Shown here piece after piece: positions 51,444 to 60,228 of a stretch of DNA of 62,666 bases. The notes under the pieces were generated by a model. It was given only the letters and a program-made list of their open reading frames with translations, did not search any database and had not been told where the DNA came from. This stretch comes from Desulfocapsaceae bacterium (GTDB lineage Bacteria > Desulfobacterota > Desulfobulbia > Desulfobulbales > Desulfocapsaceae). The translations under genes were made by a program, and so were the position numbers. Within the stretch, counting starts at the first letter, position 1, and every line of letters begins with the position of its first letter. The DNA lies in assembly GCA_031292275.1 (NCBI GenBank), contig JARLHL010000018.1:1-62666 (forward strand), read 5' to 3'.

Positions 51444-54032
51444 ATGAGATCACCACTTCATGCCCAACGCGAGGCGCTGGAGAAGCTGTGGGAGCAGGGG
51501 TTGAGCGGTCATTCCCTGCTCCGCAGCCACAGTCGGCTTGTCGATGAGTATATTCTTGAATGTTTTCAGGCCGCCGAGGTGGCTGGGGCTGCCGAGCTGG
51601 TGTCCCTGGTTGCCCTCGGAGGGTATGGGCGTCAGGAGCTTTTTCCCTTTTCCGATATCGATCTGATGATTCTCTACCGACCCGCGATAGGCGAAGAGGT
51701 CGGCAAAATCACGGATGCCATTCTTTATCCCCTCTGGGATTCCGGACTTGACGTCGGGCATGGCGTACGGACGGTGGGGGAGTCCCTCCAGCATGCCGGC
51801 GAGGATTTTTTCTTCAGGGTCGCCATGCTTGATGCCCGCCTCATCGGTGGATCCCAGCTCCTCTTCTTCGAGTTGCTTTCAGGATATAAGGAAAAGTTTG
51901 TCGAGGGCGAGCGAGAAGAATTTGTCAAAAGCATGAAGATCTTCCGCGATGAGCGGCGTACCCGATTTGGCAGCCATAGCTATCTTTTGGAGCCCAACAT
52001 CAAAGAGGGTAAAGGGGGCATGCGGGATATCCAGGCCATGCTTTGGACCGCGAAAGTGGTTTTTGGCCTGGAGGGGCTGACCGGGATTGTCAATGCCGGT
52101 ATCCTGCTGGAGCAGGAACAGGAGGATTTTACCAATTCCTGGGAGGCCTTGATTCGGATCAGGAACAGGCTGCACTACATCAGCAGGCGTAAGAACGACC
52201 AGCTTTATTTTGAGCAGCAGGAGGAACTGGCCCTGGCTCTTGAATACAGGCCCAGCAAGGGGACTCTGGCCGTGGAGGTCTTCATGCGGGAGATGTATGC
52301 CCATATGCAGACCGTGGCCATCATAACCGACCTGTTTTTCGAGCATGTCGATGAGGTCCTGGGGCTTGCCGGAAAGGCTGAAGGGCAGGAGCGCGATAGA
52401 CTTATCGAGAAAGGCATCGAGTTGAGGAATGGTTTTATCAACCTGACTGCCGCCCACGAAGACCTGCAAGCCCGGCCCTATCTCCTCATGCGGGTTTTTC
52501 TGGCCTCAGCCAAACTGGGGATGCCTGTGCATCATCGGGCCCGCAAGGCGATTACGGCCAACCTGGATCTGATTAACGACAAGGTGCGCGTTTCAACCCG
52601 GATGTCCAAGGCCTTTCTCGACATTCTTGAGAATGCCACTGATGTCCTTTATGTCCTTGAACTGATGCTGGAGACGGGGCTGCTTGTGGCCTATATTCCC
52701 GAATTCGGAAGGATTCTGACCTTGGCTCAGCATGATCTTTATCATATTTACACAGTAGACAGGCATCTTTTGCAGACCGTGGCCGAACTGCACAAGGTGG
52801 CTGTCAAGGAGCGCCTCCATTACCAGACTCTTGCTTCTCCCCAAATTTTGCTGGTTGCAGCCCTGCTGCACGACATCGGCAAAGGTGTCCACAGCGATCA
52901 TTCCGTCGTCGGGGCTGATCTTGTCAAGGATGTGGGACGGCGTATGGGCTTTAACGAGGAGGAGTGTGCCTGTCTGAGCTTTCTGATTCGGTATCATTTG
53001 TTTGTACCGGAAAATGCACTACGGCGGGATTTGAATGATGGGGGCTTTATCAAGCGCTGCGCCGAAACGATCGGCACTGCCGACAGGCTGACAATGCTGT
53101 ACCTGCTCTCCATCTCCGACTCCAGGGCCACCGGACCCTCTGCCTGGAGTGACTGGAAGGCGGCCCTGATGCAGGAGATGTTCCTGCGTATTCAGCCCTA
53201 CCTGGAGTTTGCCCATTTCGATCATAAGGGCGCCGGGATCATTGATCGCCAGATGGAGCAGGGGGTTATCTGGCTCAGGGCTCAGGTGGCGGATCTGTTG
53301 CGGTCGGAAGATGGTTTTCGCGTCAATGTGGAGGATCTGTCCCCCGATTATCTGTTGAGTTTTTCTCCGGAGGCCGTGGCCGAGCATATCAGGATTCATC
53401 GGGATCATTATAGGGTGATCCGGCAGAAATCCTTGATCTTTGCTAAAGATAAAAAGGACAAATGGTCGCTCTTGGTGGTCTCGACTGATCAGCCGGGACT
53501 GCTGGCCAAGATCTGCGGGGTGATGGCCCTGCATAATCTGACGGTTCTCAATGCCCAGATCTTCACCTGGAGTGACCAGACCGTTGTGGATGTGATTGAG
53601 GTGCGTTCCGCCGATGGTCTTAAATTTAAGGAAAGAGACTGGCTGGCTCTGAATCAGGATCTGGATCTGGCTATCAGCCATCGCCTGGGGCTTGGCCACC
53701 GGCTCTACCAGAAACTGGCATCAACCTATGGGCGCCGCAAAGAGCTGCAGGGAAGGCGGGAATCCCGGGTGATCATCGATAATGAGACCTCCGAGACCTT
53801 TACCGTCATCGAGGTCTACGCCCCCGACCGGCCTGGGCAACTCTATCATATCACCCAGACTTTAACGGATTTCGGCATCAATATCCACAAGGCCTTCATC
53901 GCAACAGAGGTGGAGCGGTTGATTGACGTCTTTTATGTCCTGGACATGCGCAAAGAAAAAATTGTTGATCAGGAATTCAAAAAAGAGGTGACGCAGGGCC
54001 TGCTCTATGCGATTAGCAAGAATGAAAAATAA
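51444..54032 (+). CDS. glnD: [Protein-PII] uridylyltransferase/uridylyl-removing enzyme GlnD
   Basis: 862 residues, full length. The N-terminal nucleotidyltransferase domain has GGYGRQELFPFSDIDLMIL (GG and DxD). The HD domain has LLHDIGKGVHSDHS. Two ACT domains at the end are seen in VVSTDQPGLLAKICGVMALH and VIEVYAPDRPGQLYHITQTL. It modifies the adjacent PII protein according to glutamine. The GSI encoded downstream has no adenylylation Tyr and no glnE is seen here, so GlnD probably works only through PII. Confidence 0.95.
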   Translation: MRSPLHAQREALEKLWEQGLSGHSLLRSHSRLVDEYILECFQAAEVAGAAELVSLVALGGYGRQELFPFSDIDLMILYRPAIGEEVGKITDAILYPLWDSGLDVGHGVRTVGESLQHAGEDFFFRVAMLDARLIGGSQLLFFELLSGYKEKFVEGEREEFVKSMKIFRDERRTRFGSHSYLLEPNIKEGKGGMRDIQAMLWTAKVVFGLEGLTGIVNAGILLEQEQEDFTNSWEALIRIRNRLHYISRRKNDQLYFEQQEELALALEYRPSKGTLAVEVFMREMYAHMQTVAIITDLFFEHVDEVLGLAGKAEGQERDRLIEKGIELRNGFINLTAAHEDLQARPYLLMRVFLASAKLGMPVHHRARKAITANLDLINDKVRVSTRMSKAFLDILENATDVLYVLELMLETGLLVAYIPEFGRILTLAQHDLYHIYTVDRHLLQTVAELHKVAVKERLHYQTLASPQILLVAALLHDIGKGVHSDHSVVGADLVKDVGRRMGFNEEECACLSFLIRYHLFVPENALRRDLNDGGFIKRCAETIGTADRLTMLYLLSISDSRATGPSAWSDWKAALMQEMFLRIQPYLEFAHFDHKGAGIIDRQMEQGVIWLRAQVADLLRSEDGFRVNVEDLSPDYLLSFSPEAVAEHIRIHRDHYRVIRQKSLIFAKDKKDKWSLLVVSTDQPGLLAKICGVMALHNLTVLNAQIFTWSDQTVVDVIEVRSADGLKFKERDWLALNQDLDLAISHRLGLGHRLYQKLASTYGRRKELQGRRESRVIIDNETSETFTVIEVYAPDRPGQLYHITQTLTDFGINIHKAFIATEVERLIDVFYVLDMRKEKIVDQEFKKEVTQGLLYAISKNEK

Positions 54033-54620
54033 ATCAACACCTTGCTCGGTGTAAGCCGGACGGTATTTCACCAAGTATGACGATCATGTAAGAATTATAA
54101 TATTGCAATCATTCCCAATGTTCCCCGAATACAAATGCGCGTTAAAAAAAATCACAAACATGTAAATAAGATTTAATTCAGAGCTGCAAAAAATATCAGA
54201 AAAGTTATTTGATACTTGCCCTGAAGAGGGGTGAGACGATACGTACAGCGTAACGGACAAATACAACGCAATAGAGATTTTTCATAGTATTGAGCACCCT
54301 TGGCACCTCTTGCTTTTGCTTTGGCCTTGCTGGGTGGCGAATATTTTTAGCTTCACAATGTTCTGGAGAGTTTTTTGCTAAAGGGTTCCCTAGGCAAACG
54401 ATCGGAACTCGAAAGTATCCTTCCGACAGCACTGTGTCGCGCAACACAGAGTCCGTAAAGGGGAATGAGCAAGCTGGAATCAGCTCCGCCCATTATCCCT
54501 GACTGAACCAGGAAACCGGACCTGAAAAACCATTTCAACCTGGTATTTGATTTGCAGAGTTGGATCAAAGCCTCGCGGCATATGACTTCTTTCAATCCTC
54601 ACCAGGATGCTACGAAATAG

Positions 54621-54749
54621 GTAACAAAACAAGATATTACAGAATTCATTGAAATATTCTGCAATCGACAGAGGCGGCAGGCCAAACCCATCTGTCAGCC
54701 TTCAGCAGCCTTCGTGAAGAGCTACTGCAGAAATGTTTCAAGACCATGA
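54621..54749 (+). pseudogene. Remnant of an IS3-family transposase (OrfB C-terminus)
   Basis: One frame reads TEFIEIFCNRQRRQAK...PSAAF, which matches the C-terminal end of IS3-family OrfB (EYIE-FYNRQRRH...LGYLSPAAF). Only about 40 codons remain, with a stop just before and after, and no inverted repeats could be found around it. The rest of the insertion sequence is gone. Confidence 0.7.
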
Positions 54750-55191
54750 AACCATTCGTGTTCGTTATATTGGCAACCAATAACAGACTATTTCGACTGC
54801 GTAACCGCTCTGACCTTCGTCCGCGGCTAAAGAGAAATGCTCTGGATAGAAATATACCGCGATACTTGCCTGTGATTGAGCGAACACAGCAATACCAAGT
54901 GAAATTCCGCTCAAAAACCTCGGCTGGTTGTTTAAACAAAGAAAACCATCACATTGGGAAGTCCAATGACGATGTTTTAAATCTGTAGATTTACAAAGCC
55001 TCATTTACGATTAGTTCAAAAGGTCGTTGGCGAGGCGAGTTTTTTCACAGGTGGGCATCTGGGGTGCCGATTTTCGACCCGGATGGTAATTCTTTCCCTG
55101 TAAAAATGGCCCTGAGTACGAGCTCAGCCTCCGTTACTTGACAAGCAGCAAAGTAAAGGATCTGCTGACTGTCCTTTTTGCAATTTCGGGG

Positions 55192-55220
55192 TTGAAAAAA
55201 TATGCCGTATGTTTTACAAT
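55192..55220 (+). promoter_or_regulatory. Probable sigma-70 promoter of the type III glutamine synthetase gene
   Basis: TTGAAA (-35) and TACAAT (-10) are separated by exactly 17 nt, with an expected start near 55227, about 68 nt before the ATG at 55295. Another TTGACA lies at 55138 without a good -10. Confidence 0.5.
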
Positions 55221-55294
55221 TTTGTAGCTAATTTTATTTAGCAATTACATACCTGCAACAAACGTTATCCTTAACTAATTATGGAGAGTGCACT

Positions 55295-57475
55295 ATGAGT
55301 GGAATCCAGGCCCGTTTGAATGCCATTTCGGCAATCATCAACTATAAACCGTCCCATTCCCCATTGAATTTCAGTGAAACCAAGCCTACCGACATATTTG
55401 GATCTAACGTTTTCAGTGACAAGGTCATGAAGGAACGTCTGCCCAAACATGTCTACAAGTCGTTGAAGAACACCATTGCTTTTGGCGAGAAACTGGACGC
55501 TTCCCTTGCCGACGTGGTAGCCAACGTCATGAAGGACTGGGCCATCGAGAAGGGCGCTACCCACTTCACTCATGTCTTCTACCCCCTGACCGGCCTCACC
55601 GCCGAAAAGCACGACGCCTTCCTGGTTCCCGATGGTGCCGGCGGCGCCATGGCCGAGTTCTCCGGCAAGCTGCTCATCCAGGGTGAGCCCGACGCCTCCA
55701 GCTTCCCCTCCGGCGGATTGCGCGCCACCTTCGAAGCCCGCGGCTATACCGCCTGGGACGTCACCAGCCCGGCCTACATCCTCGAGAATCCCAACGGCAC
55801 CTTCCTCTGCATCCCCACCGCTTTTGTTTCCTGGACCGGTGAGGCCTTAGACAAGAAGACGCCGCTGCTCCGCTCCCAGCAGGCCCTGAACAAGCAGGCC
55901 AAACGCGTGCTCAGTCTCTTTGGGGTAAACACCAAGCTGCCCGTCGGCTCCTTCGCCGGCCCGGAGCAGGAATATTTCCTGGTCGACCGCAATTTCGTGT
56001 TCTCCCGTCCCGACCTGCTCATCGCCGGCCGCTCCCTCTTCGGCGCTCCCTCGGCCAAAGGTCAGGAGTTCGAGGACCAGTACTTCGGCGTGATTAACCG
56101 CCGCGTGCTCTCCTTCATGATGGAAGTCGAGCGTGAGCTCTTCAAGCTGGGCGTGCCGGTCAAGACCCGTCACAACGAAGTGGCCCCCGCCCAGTTCGAA
56201 ATCGCCCCCATCTACGAGCAAGGCAACCTGGCCACTGACCACAACCAGATGGTCATGACCACCCTGCGTTCCGTGGCCAAGCGCTACGGCATGATCTGCC
56301 TGCTGCATGAGAAGCCCTTTGCCGGCATCAACGGCTCGGGCAAGCACCTCAACTACTCCCTTGGCAACGCGGAGTTGGGCAGCCTGTTTGATCCGGGCGA
56401 CACTCCCCATTCCAATGCCCAGTTCCTGGTATTCTGCGCTGCCGCCATCCGGGCCCTGCATAAATACTCTGCCCTGCTGCGCGCCACCGTGGCTTCCGCC
56501 TCCAACGACCACCGCCTGGGCGCCAACGAGGCCCCGCCGGCCATCATGAGCGCCTACCTGGGCGAGCAGTTGACCGACGTGTTTGACCAGATCAAGAAGG
56601 GCGAGGTCAAGGGATCCAAGACCAAGGGCATCATGCATATCGGCGTCGATACCCTGCCGCCGCTGCCCATGGATCCGGGCGACCGTAACCGCACCAGCCC
56701 GTTTGCCTTCACCGGCAACCGATTCGAGTTCCGCGCCGTGGGCTCCTCCCACTCCATCGCCGGCGCCCAGGTGGCCCTGAACACGATGATGGCTGAATCT
56801 CTCGATTATGTGGCAACCGAATTGGAGAAGTTGGGCAAAGTGAACAAAACCCAGTTCAACGAAGGCGTGCAGAAACTGCTCCAGAAGATGATAACGGAGC
56901 ATGGTGCCATAGTTTTCAATGGCGACGGCTACTCCGAAGCCTGGCACAAGGAAGCGGCCAAGCGCGGACTGCCCAACCTGAAGACCACCCCCGAGGCCCT
57001 GCCGGTGCTCACCAGCAAGGAAGTGGTGGCCCTCTTCACCAAGTACGGTGTCCTTTCCGAAGCCGAGCTGAAGTCCCGCCAGGAGATCTACCTGGAGCAG
57101 TATGTCAAGACCATCCTCACCGAGGCCAACCTGGTGATCCGCATGGCCCGCACCGTGATCTTCCCGGCCGCCATGCGCTACCAGGGCCAGCTTGCCGAGA
57201 CCTGCGCCAGCCTCAAGGTCATCGGCCACGATTTCAAGATGGCCACCCTTGAGGAGGTAACCGCTCAGCTTCGGGCCATGCAGACCGAGGTGGACAAGCT
57301 GGAGAAGCTCATAGCCCATGAGGGCGGCGACACCCTGGCCCACGCCAAGTTTATGTGCGAGAAGGTACTTCCCGCCATGCTGGCGGTGCGAGGCTGTGCC
57401 GACGCCCTGGAGTCCGTGGTGGCTGACGATCTGTGGCCACTGCCTTCCTACCAGGAAATGCTGTTCATCCGTTAA
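55295..57475 (+). CDS. glnN: Glutamine synthetase type III (GlnN)
   Basis: 726 residues, typical for the large GSIII family. ATP-dependent amidation of glutamate. Landmarks: [67 protein letters not shown] and [19 protein letters not shown], with [14 protein letters not shown] later. Codon third positions are overwhelmingly C or G, unlike the flanking genes, so a long antisense frame appears. This suggests high expression or a different ancestry. A clear terminator follows. Confidence 0.95.
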   Translation: MSGIQARLNAISAIINYKPSHSPLNFSETKPTDIFGSNVFSDKVMKERLPKHVYKSLKNTIAFGEKLDASLADVVANVMKDWAIEKGATHFTHVFYPLTGLTAEKHDAFLVPDGAGGAMAEFSGKLLIQGEPDASSFPSGGLRATFEARGYTAWDVTSPAYILENPNGTFLCIPTAFVSWTGEALDKKTPLLRSQQALNKQAKRVLSLFGVNTKLPVGSFAGPEQEYFLVDRNFVFSRPDLLIAGRSLFGAPSAKGQEFEDQYFGVINRRVLSFMMEVERELFKLGVPVKTRHNEVAPAQFEIAPIYEQGNLATDHNQMVMTTLRSVAKRYGMICLLHEKPFAGINGSGKHLNYSLGNAELGSLFDPGDTPHSNAQFLVFCAAAIRALHKYSALLRATVASASNDHRLGANEAPPAIMSAYLGEQLTDVFDQIKKGEVKGSKTKGIMHIGVDTLPPLPMDPGDRNRTSPFAFTGNRFEFRAVGSSHSIAGAQVALNTMMAESLDYVATELEKLGKVNKTQFNEGVQKLLQKMITEHGAIVFNGDGYSEAWHKEAAKRGLPNLKTTPEALPVLTSKEVVALFTKYGVLSEAELKSRQEIYLEQYVKTILTEANLVIRMARTVIFPAAMRYQGQLAETCASLKVIGHDFKMATLEEVTAQLRAMQTEVDKLEKLIAHEGGDTLAHAKFMCEKVLPAMLAVRGCADALESVVADDLWPLPSYQEMLFIR

Positions 57476-57502
57476 GTCTGAAAGACGTCTCAGGCGCAAC
57501 CA

Positions 57503-57534
57503 AGGCCGCCCCTTGCAAGAGGGGCGGCCTTTTT
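57503..57534 (+). terminator. Intrinsic terminator of glnN
   Basis: AGGCCGCCCC pairs with GGGGCGGCCT (10 bp plus one T-A), a 6-nt loop, then TTTTTGTTTT. It starts 28 nt after the stop. Confidence 0.92.
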
Positions 57535-58028
57535 GTTTTGTGGCTGATAGACAAAATTCTCAGCTGCCGCCACGCTGCCGCCACATCCAACGATTTATTC
57601 CACAATTCTAAATCAGACGATAACTTTGTCGGCTGCGCTGTGCGGCTCCTCTCCGTACTTTATATACTGTCTCGTCGCTGCTAGCTTGCCTTCGCGTTCT
57701 CATTTTGATTTAGAAATGGAATTAAGCCGAGACAAGAACATATAGGATGTGATGACTGCAAGGCTGTTGCAGCCATAAAGCAGGATGCCTGTAGCGCTGC
57801 AATCGACTGATCGCAGCGCTTGGACATGGCGCGCTTCCCCGAGACCTTCATGTGGATCGCTATGTGAGGCGATTTTACTTGAGCATTCGCATCTGTTGCC
57901 TGCCTGCTGTACTTCCTGTCAATGATCCTGAAAAGTATGATTATTGCAATATCAACAGGAAATGGTATAAAGAGCTGGACGTTTCAGGGTGGCTTTGGAA
58001 GATTGCTTATTATCCCTTGCGGCCAGCA
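57535..58028. other. Intergenic region before the glnA leader
   Basis: About 490 bp with no convincing gene; the frame 57852-58097 has no ribosome site and runs into the glnA leader. A hairpin with 8-bp arms AGCGCTGC/GCAGCGCT plus three further pairs and a GACT loop lies at 57793-57820. Confidence 0.45.
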
Positions 58029-58094
58029 AAGGTCCGGTATCAACCCTCTGCCGTCTGTAAAATTTCAGCAGGGACCTTGATTTTACAGATGCGG
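58029..58094 (+). promoter_or_regulatory. Possible pseudoknotted RNA leader upstream of glnA
   Basis: Two interleaved perfect complements: AAGGTCC (58029-58035) with GGACCTT (58072-58078), and TCTGTAAAAT (58054-58063) with ATTTTACAGA (58080-58089). The second stem can extend with CCG/CGG (58051-58053, 58092-58094) across a 2-nt bulge. The order A-B-A'-B' means the two helices form a pseudoknot or are alternatives. It lies 60-125 nt before the glnA start. No known riboswitch class was recognised. Confidence 0.5.
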
Positions 58095-58153
58095 TAATCC
58101 TTAATAAGGAAACGTAATTCTTTCTAAATACAATATGTAAGGAGATAGAAAAA

Positions 58154-59482
58154 ATGACCAGGGATGAAATAATGAAGATTATCGAGGAGGAAAATGTCCA
58201 CTATTTCCGCCTCCAGTTTGTTGATATTTTCGGCTTGTTGAAAAATGTTGCCATTCCTCGCAGCCAGATTGGCAAGGCCCTTGATGGCAATATCATGTTT
58301 GACGGTTCTTCAATCGACGGATTTGTCAGAATCAATGAGTCAGATATGTATCTTAAACCGGACTACAACACCTTCTGTCTCCTTCCCTGGCGGAATAAGT
58401 CAGGCGTTGCAGCTGCCCGCATCATCTGTGATGTCTATAAGGCAGATGGGACTCCCTTTGAAGGCTGCCCCCGCGTCAATCTGAAACGCGTCCTGGCAGA
58501 GGCCAAGGCCATGGGATACACCATGAATGTTGGAACCGAGGCGGAGTTCTTCCTCTTCGAGCGGGATGAAGAGGGTAATCCTACCACCATCACCAGTGAT
58601 GTGGCCGGTTACTTTTCTTTGGATCCTGAAGATGCAGCAAATGACTGCCGCCGCGAGATTATCGAGACCCTTGAGAAGATGGGCTATGAGATTGAGGCCT
58701 CACATCATGAGGTTGCCGAAGGACAGCATGAGATCAACTTCAAGTATGCCGATGCCCTGACCTGTGCCGATAATACCGTCACCTTCCGCTGGGCAGTCAA
58801 GTCCATCGCTGCCAATTACGGGCTGCATGCCACCTTTATGCCGAAGCCCATCTTCGGTATCAATGGTTCCGGTATGCACACCAACCAGTCGCTTTTTAAT
58901 CTGGACGGCACCAACGCATTTTATGACGAGAAGGGACCTCTTCAGCTTTCTCCTGTCGCCTTCAACTATATTGCCGGTATATTGAAGAATGCCCGCGGTT
59001 TTGCCGCCATTACCAATCCGCTGGTCAACTCTTACAAACGGCTCGTACCCGGCTATGAGGCACCTGTTTATGCTGCCTGGTCCGCCTCCAACCGCTCAGC
59101 CCTGGTTCGTATTCCGGCTGCCCGCGGTCTGTCGACACGTACCGAGGTCCGTTGCCCGGATCCGACCTGCAACCCTTATCTTGCCATGGCAATGATGTTG
59201 AATTCAGGTCTTGACGGGGTTAAAAATAAGCTGAATCCTCCTGCCTCTGTTGACAGGGACATCTTCAAGATGACCCCGGCTCAGATGGACGAGGTCGGTA
59301 TCATCGTTATGCCTGCCAGTCTGAAAGAGGCTCTGAATGAGTTGAAGGCCAATCCGATTGCCAAGGTCACCCTTGGCGACCATATATTCGGGAAGTATAT
59401 TGAGGCCAAAGAGAAGGAGTGGGATAGCTTCCGCACTGCAGTGACCGATTGGGAAATCGAGAACTATCTCCGTGTGTTCTGA
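58154..59482 (+). CDS. glnA: Glutamine synthetase type I (GSI-alpha-like, GlnA)
   Basis: 442 residues, shorter than GSI-beta (about 470). Landmarks: [52 protein letters not shown] and the [18 protein letters not shown] block. The adenylylation Tyr of GSI-beta is replaced by Phe371 in DIFKMTP, and the GSI-beta insertion is missing, so it is probably feedback- or transcription-controlled. AAGGAGAT precedes the ATG by 8 nt. Confidence 0.95.
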   Translation: MTRDEIMKIIEEENVHYFRLQFVDIFGLLKNVAIPRSQIGKALDGNIMFDGSSIDGFVRINESDMYLKPDYNTFCLLPWRNKSGVAAARIICDVYKADGTPFEGCPRVNLKRVLAEAKAMGYTMNVGTEAEFFLFERDEEGNPTTITSDVAGYFSLDPEDAANDCRREIIETLEKMGYEIEASHHEVAEGQHEINFKYADALTCADNTVTFRWAVKSIAANYGLHATFMPKPIFGINGSGMHTNQSLFNLDGTNAFYDEKGPLQLSPVAFNYIAGILKNARGFAAITNPLVNSYKRLVPGYEAPVYAAWSASNRSALVRIPAARGLSTRTEVRCPDPTCNPYLAMAMMLNSGLDGVKNKLNPPASVDRDIFKMTPAQMDEVGIIVMPASLKEALNELKANPIAKVTLGDHIFGKYIEAKEKEWDSFRTAVTDWEIENYLRVF

Positions 59483-59511
59483 TAAATATCTCTGATCGTC
59501 GTCCGTAGACG

Positions 59512-59550
59512 AGGCCCGCGCATCCCAGAGGTGTGCGGGCCTTTTTTTTT
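59512..59550 (+). terminator. Intrinsic terminator of glnA
   Basis: AGGCCCGCGCA pairs with TGTGCGGGCCT (11 bp, one G-T pair) around a 9-nt loop, followed by nine T residues after the stem. It lies about 30 nt after the glnA stop. Confidence 0.95.
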
Positions 59551-59611
59551 AAAAAACCGGATGGATTGATATGGAAACTGGTGGCAGAAAAGTTTTACGA
59601 ATGACCTGGTC

Positions 59612-60085
59612 ATGAAAAAATTCAATAACGAGAAAAGAGCGGATGCTCTAGCGGCTGCCCTGCCGGATTTGATTCGCGATAAGGGCTGGGAAAAACAGCT
59701 TGATCTTTACTCCCTGTTTGTTGAGTGGGAGAGGATCGTGGGGGCGGAGACGGCCTGCCACGCCCGTCCATCGAAGATCGTTCGCAATGTCATTTGGGTT
59801 GAGGTCGATAATTCCTCCTGGATGCATCAGCTCCAGTTTGAAAAGGTGCGGATTCTGGAGGGCCTGAATGCTGCCCTTGAATTGTCCCGCCTGCAGGATG
59901 TGAAGTTTACCTTGGCTGGCAAAGTGGAAGAGACTGAACCGGAGAAGGCAAAGGTGACTTTTGTACCGGTGGATGCGGCCGAGCTTGCTGCCTTCGAATA
60001 TCAGGTCAGTCTTATTGAAGATAAAGAGAGCCGGGAGGCGCTGATCAGGCTCTGGTACCTGTCCAAGGCGTGCAGGCGGGGGTGA
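59612..60085 (+). CDS. DUF721 domain-containing protein (DciA-like)
   Basis: 157 residues. The DUF721 pattern is visible: LFVEWERIVGAETACHARPSK, VIWVEVDNSSWMHQLQFEK. The domain resembles DciA, which loads the replicative helicase in many bacteria, but such stand-alone proteins are not all proven to do so. The C-terminal ~50 residues are acidic/charged. It starts at 59612 with no strong ribosome site. Confidence 0.8.
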   Translation: MKKFNNEKRADALAAALPDLIRDKGWEKQLDLYSLFVEWERIVGAETACHARPSKIVRNVIWVEVDNSSWMHQLQFEKVRILEGLNAALELSRLQDVKFTLAGKVEETEPEKAKVTFVPVDAAELAAFEYQVSLIEDKESREALIRLWYLSKACRRG

Positions 60086-60228
60086 GTTTGTCGCAGTTGA
60101 TACAGGCTCTAAAAATATCTTGACCATACTACAGAAAGGGGTATCCTCATATTCCGGTTCAGGCCTGTAGGTATCGAATATTCACTTCCCCGTCATGACA
60201 GCGGGGGCCACATAATGCTCGGAATGCA

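Larger units (their letters stand above)
54033..55294. other. Long intergenic region between glnD and the type III glutamine synthetase gene
   Basis: 1.26 kb with only a decayed transposase fragment and the promoter of the GSIII gene recognised. All longer frames are short, lack ribosome sites and match nothing. The left part (54080-54290) is strongly A/T-rich. Confidence 0.55.

Noticed and set aside
55847-57499. A 550-codon open frame on the minus strand inside the GSIII gene
   Set aside because: It mirrors the extreme G/C third-position use of glnN on the plus strand. Its product is Gly/His/Leu-rich with no domain, and it has no ribosome site.
57852-58097. An 81-codon frame before glnA
   Set aside because: No ribosome site, no known homolog, and it runs through the possible pseudoknot.
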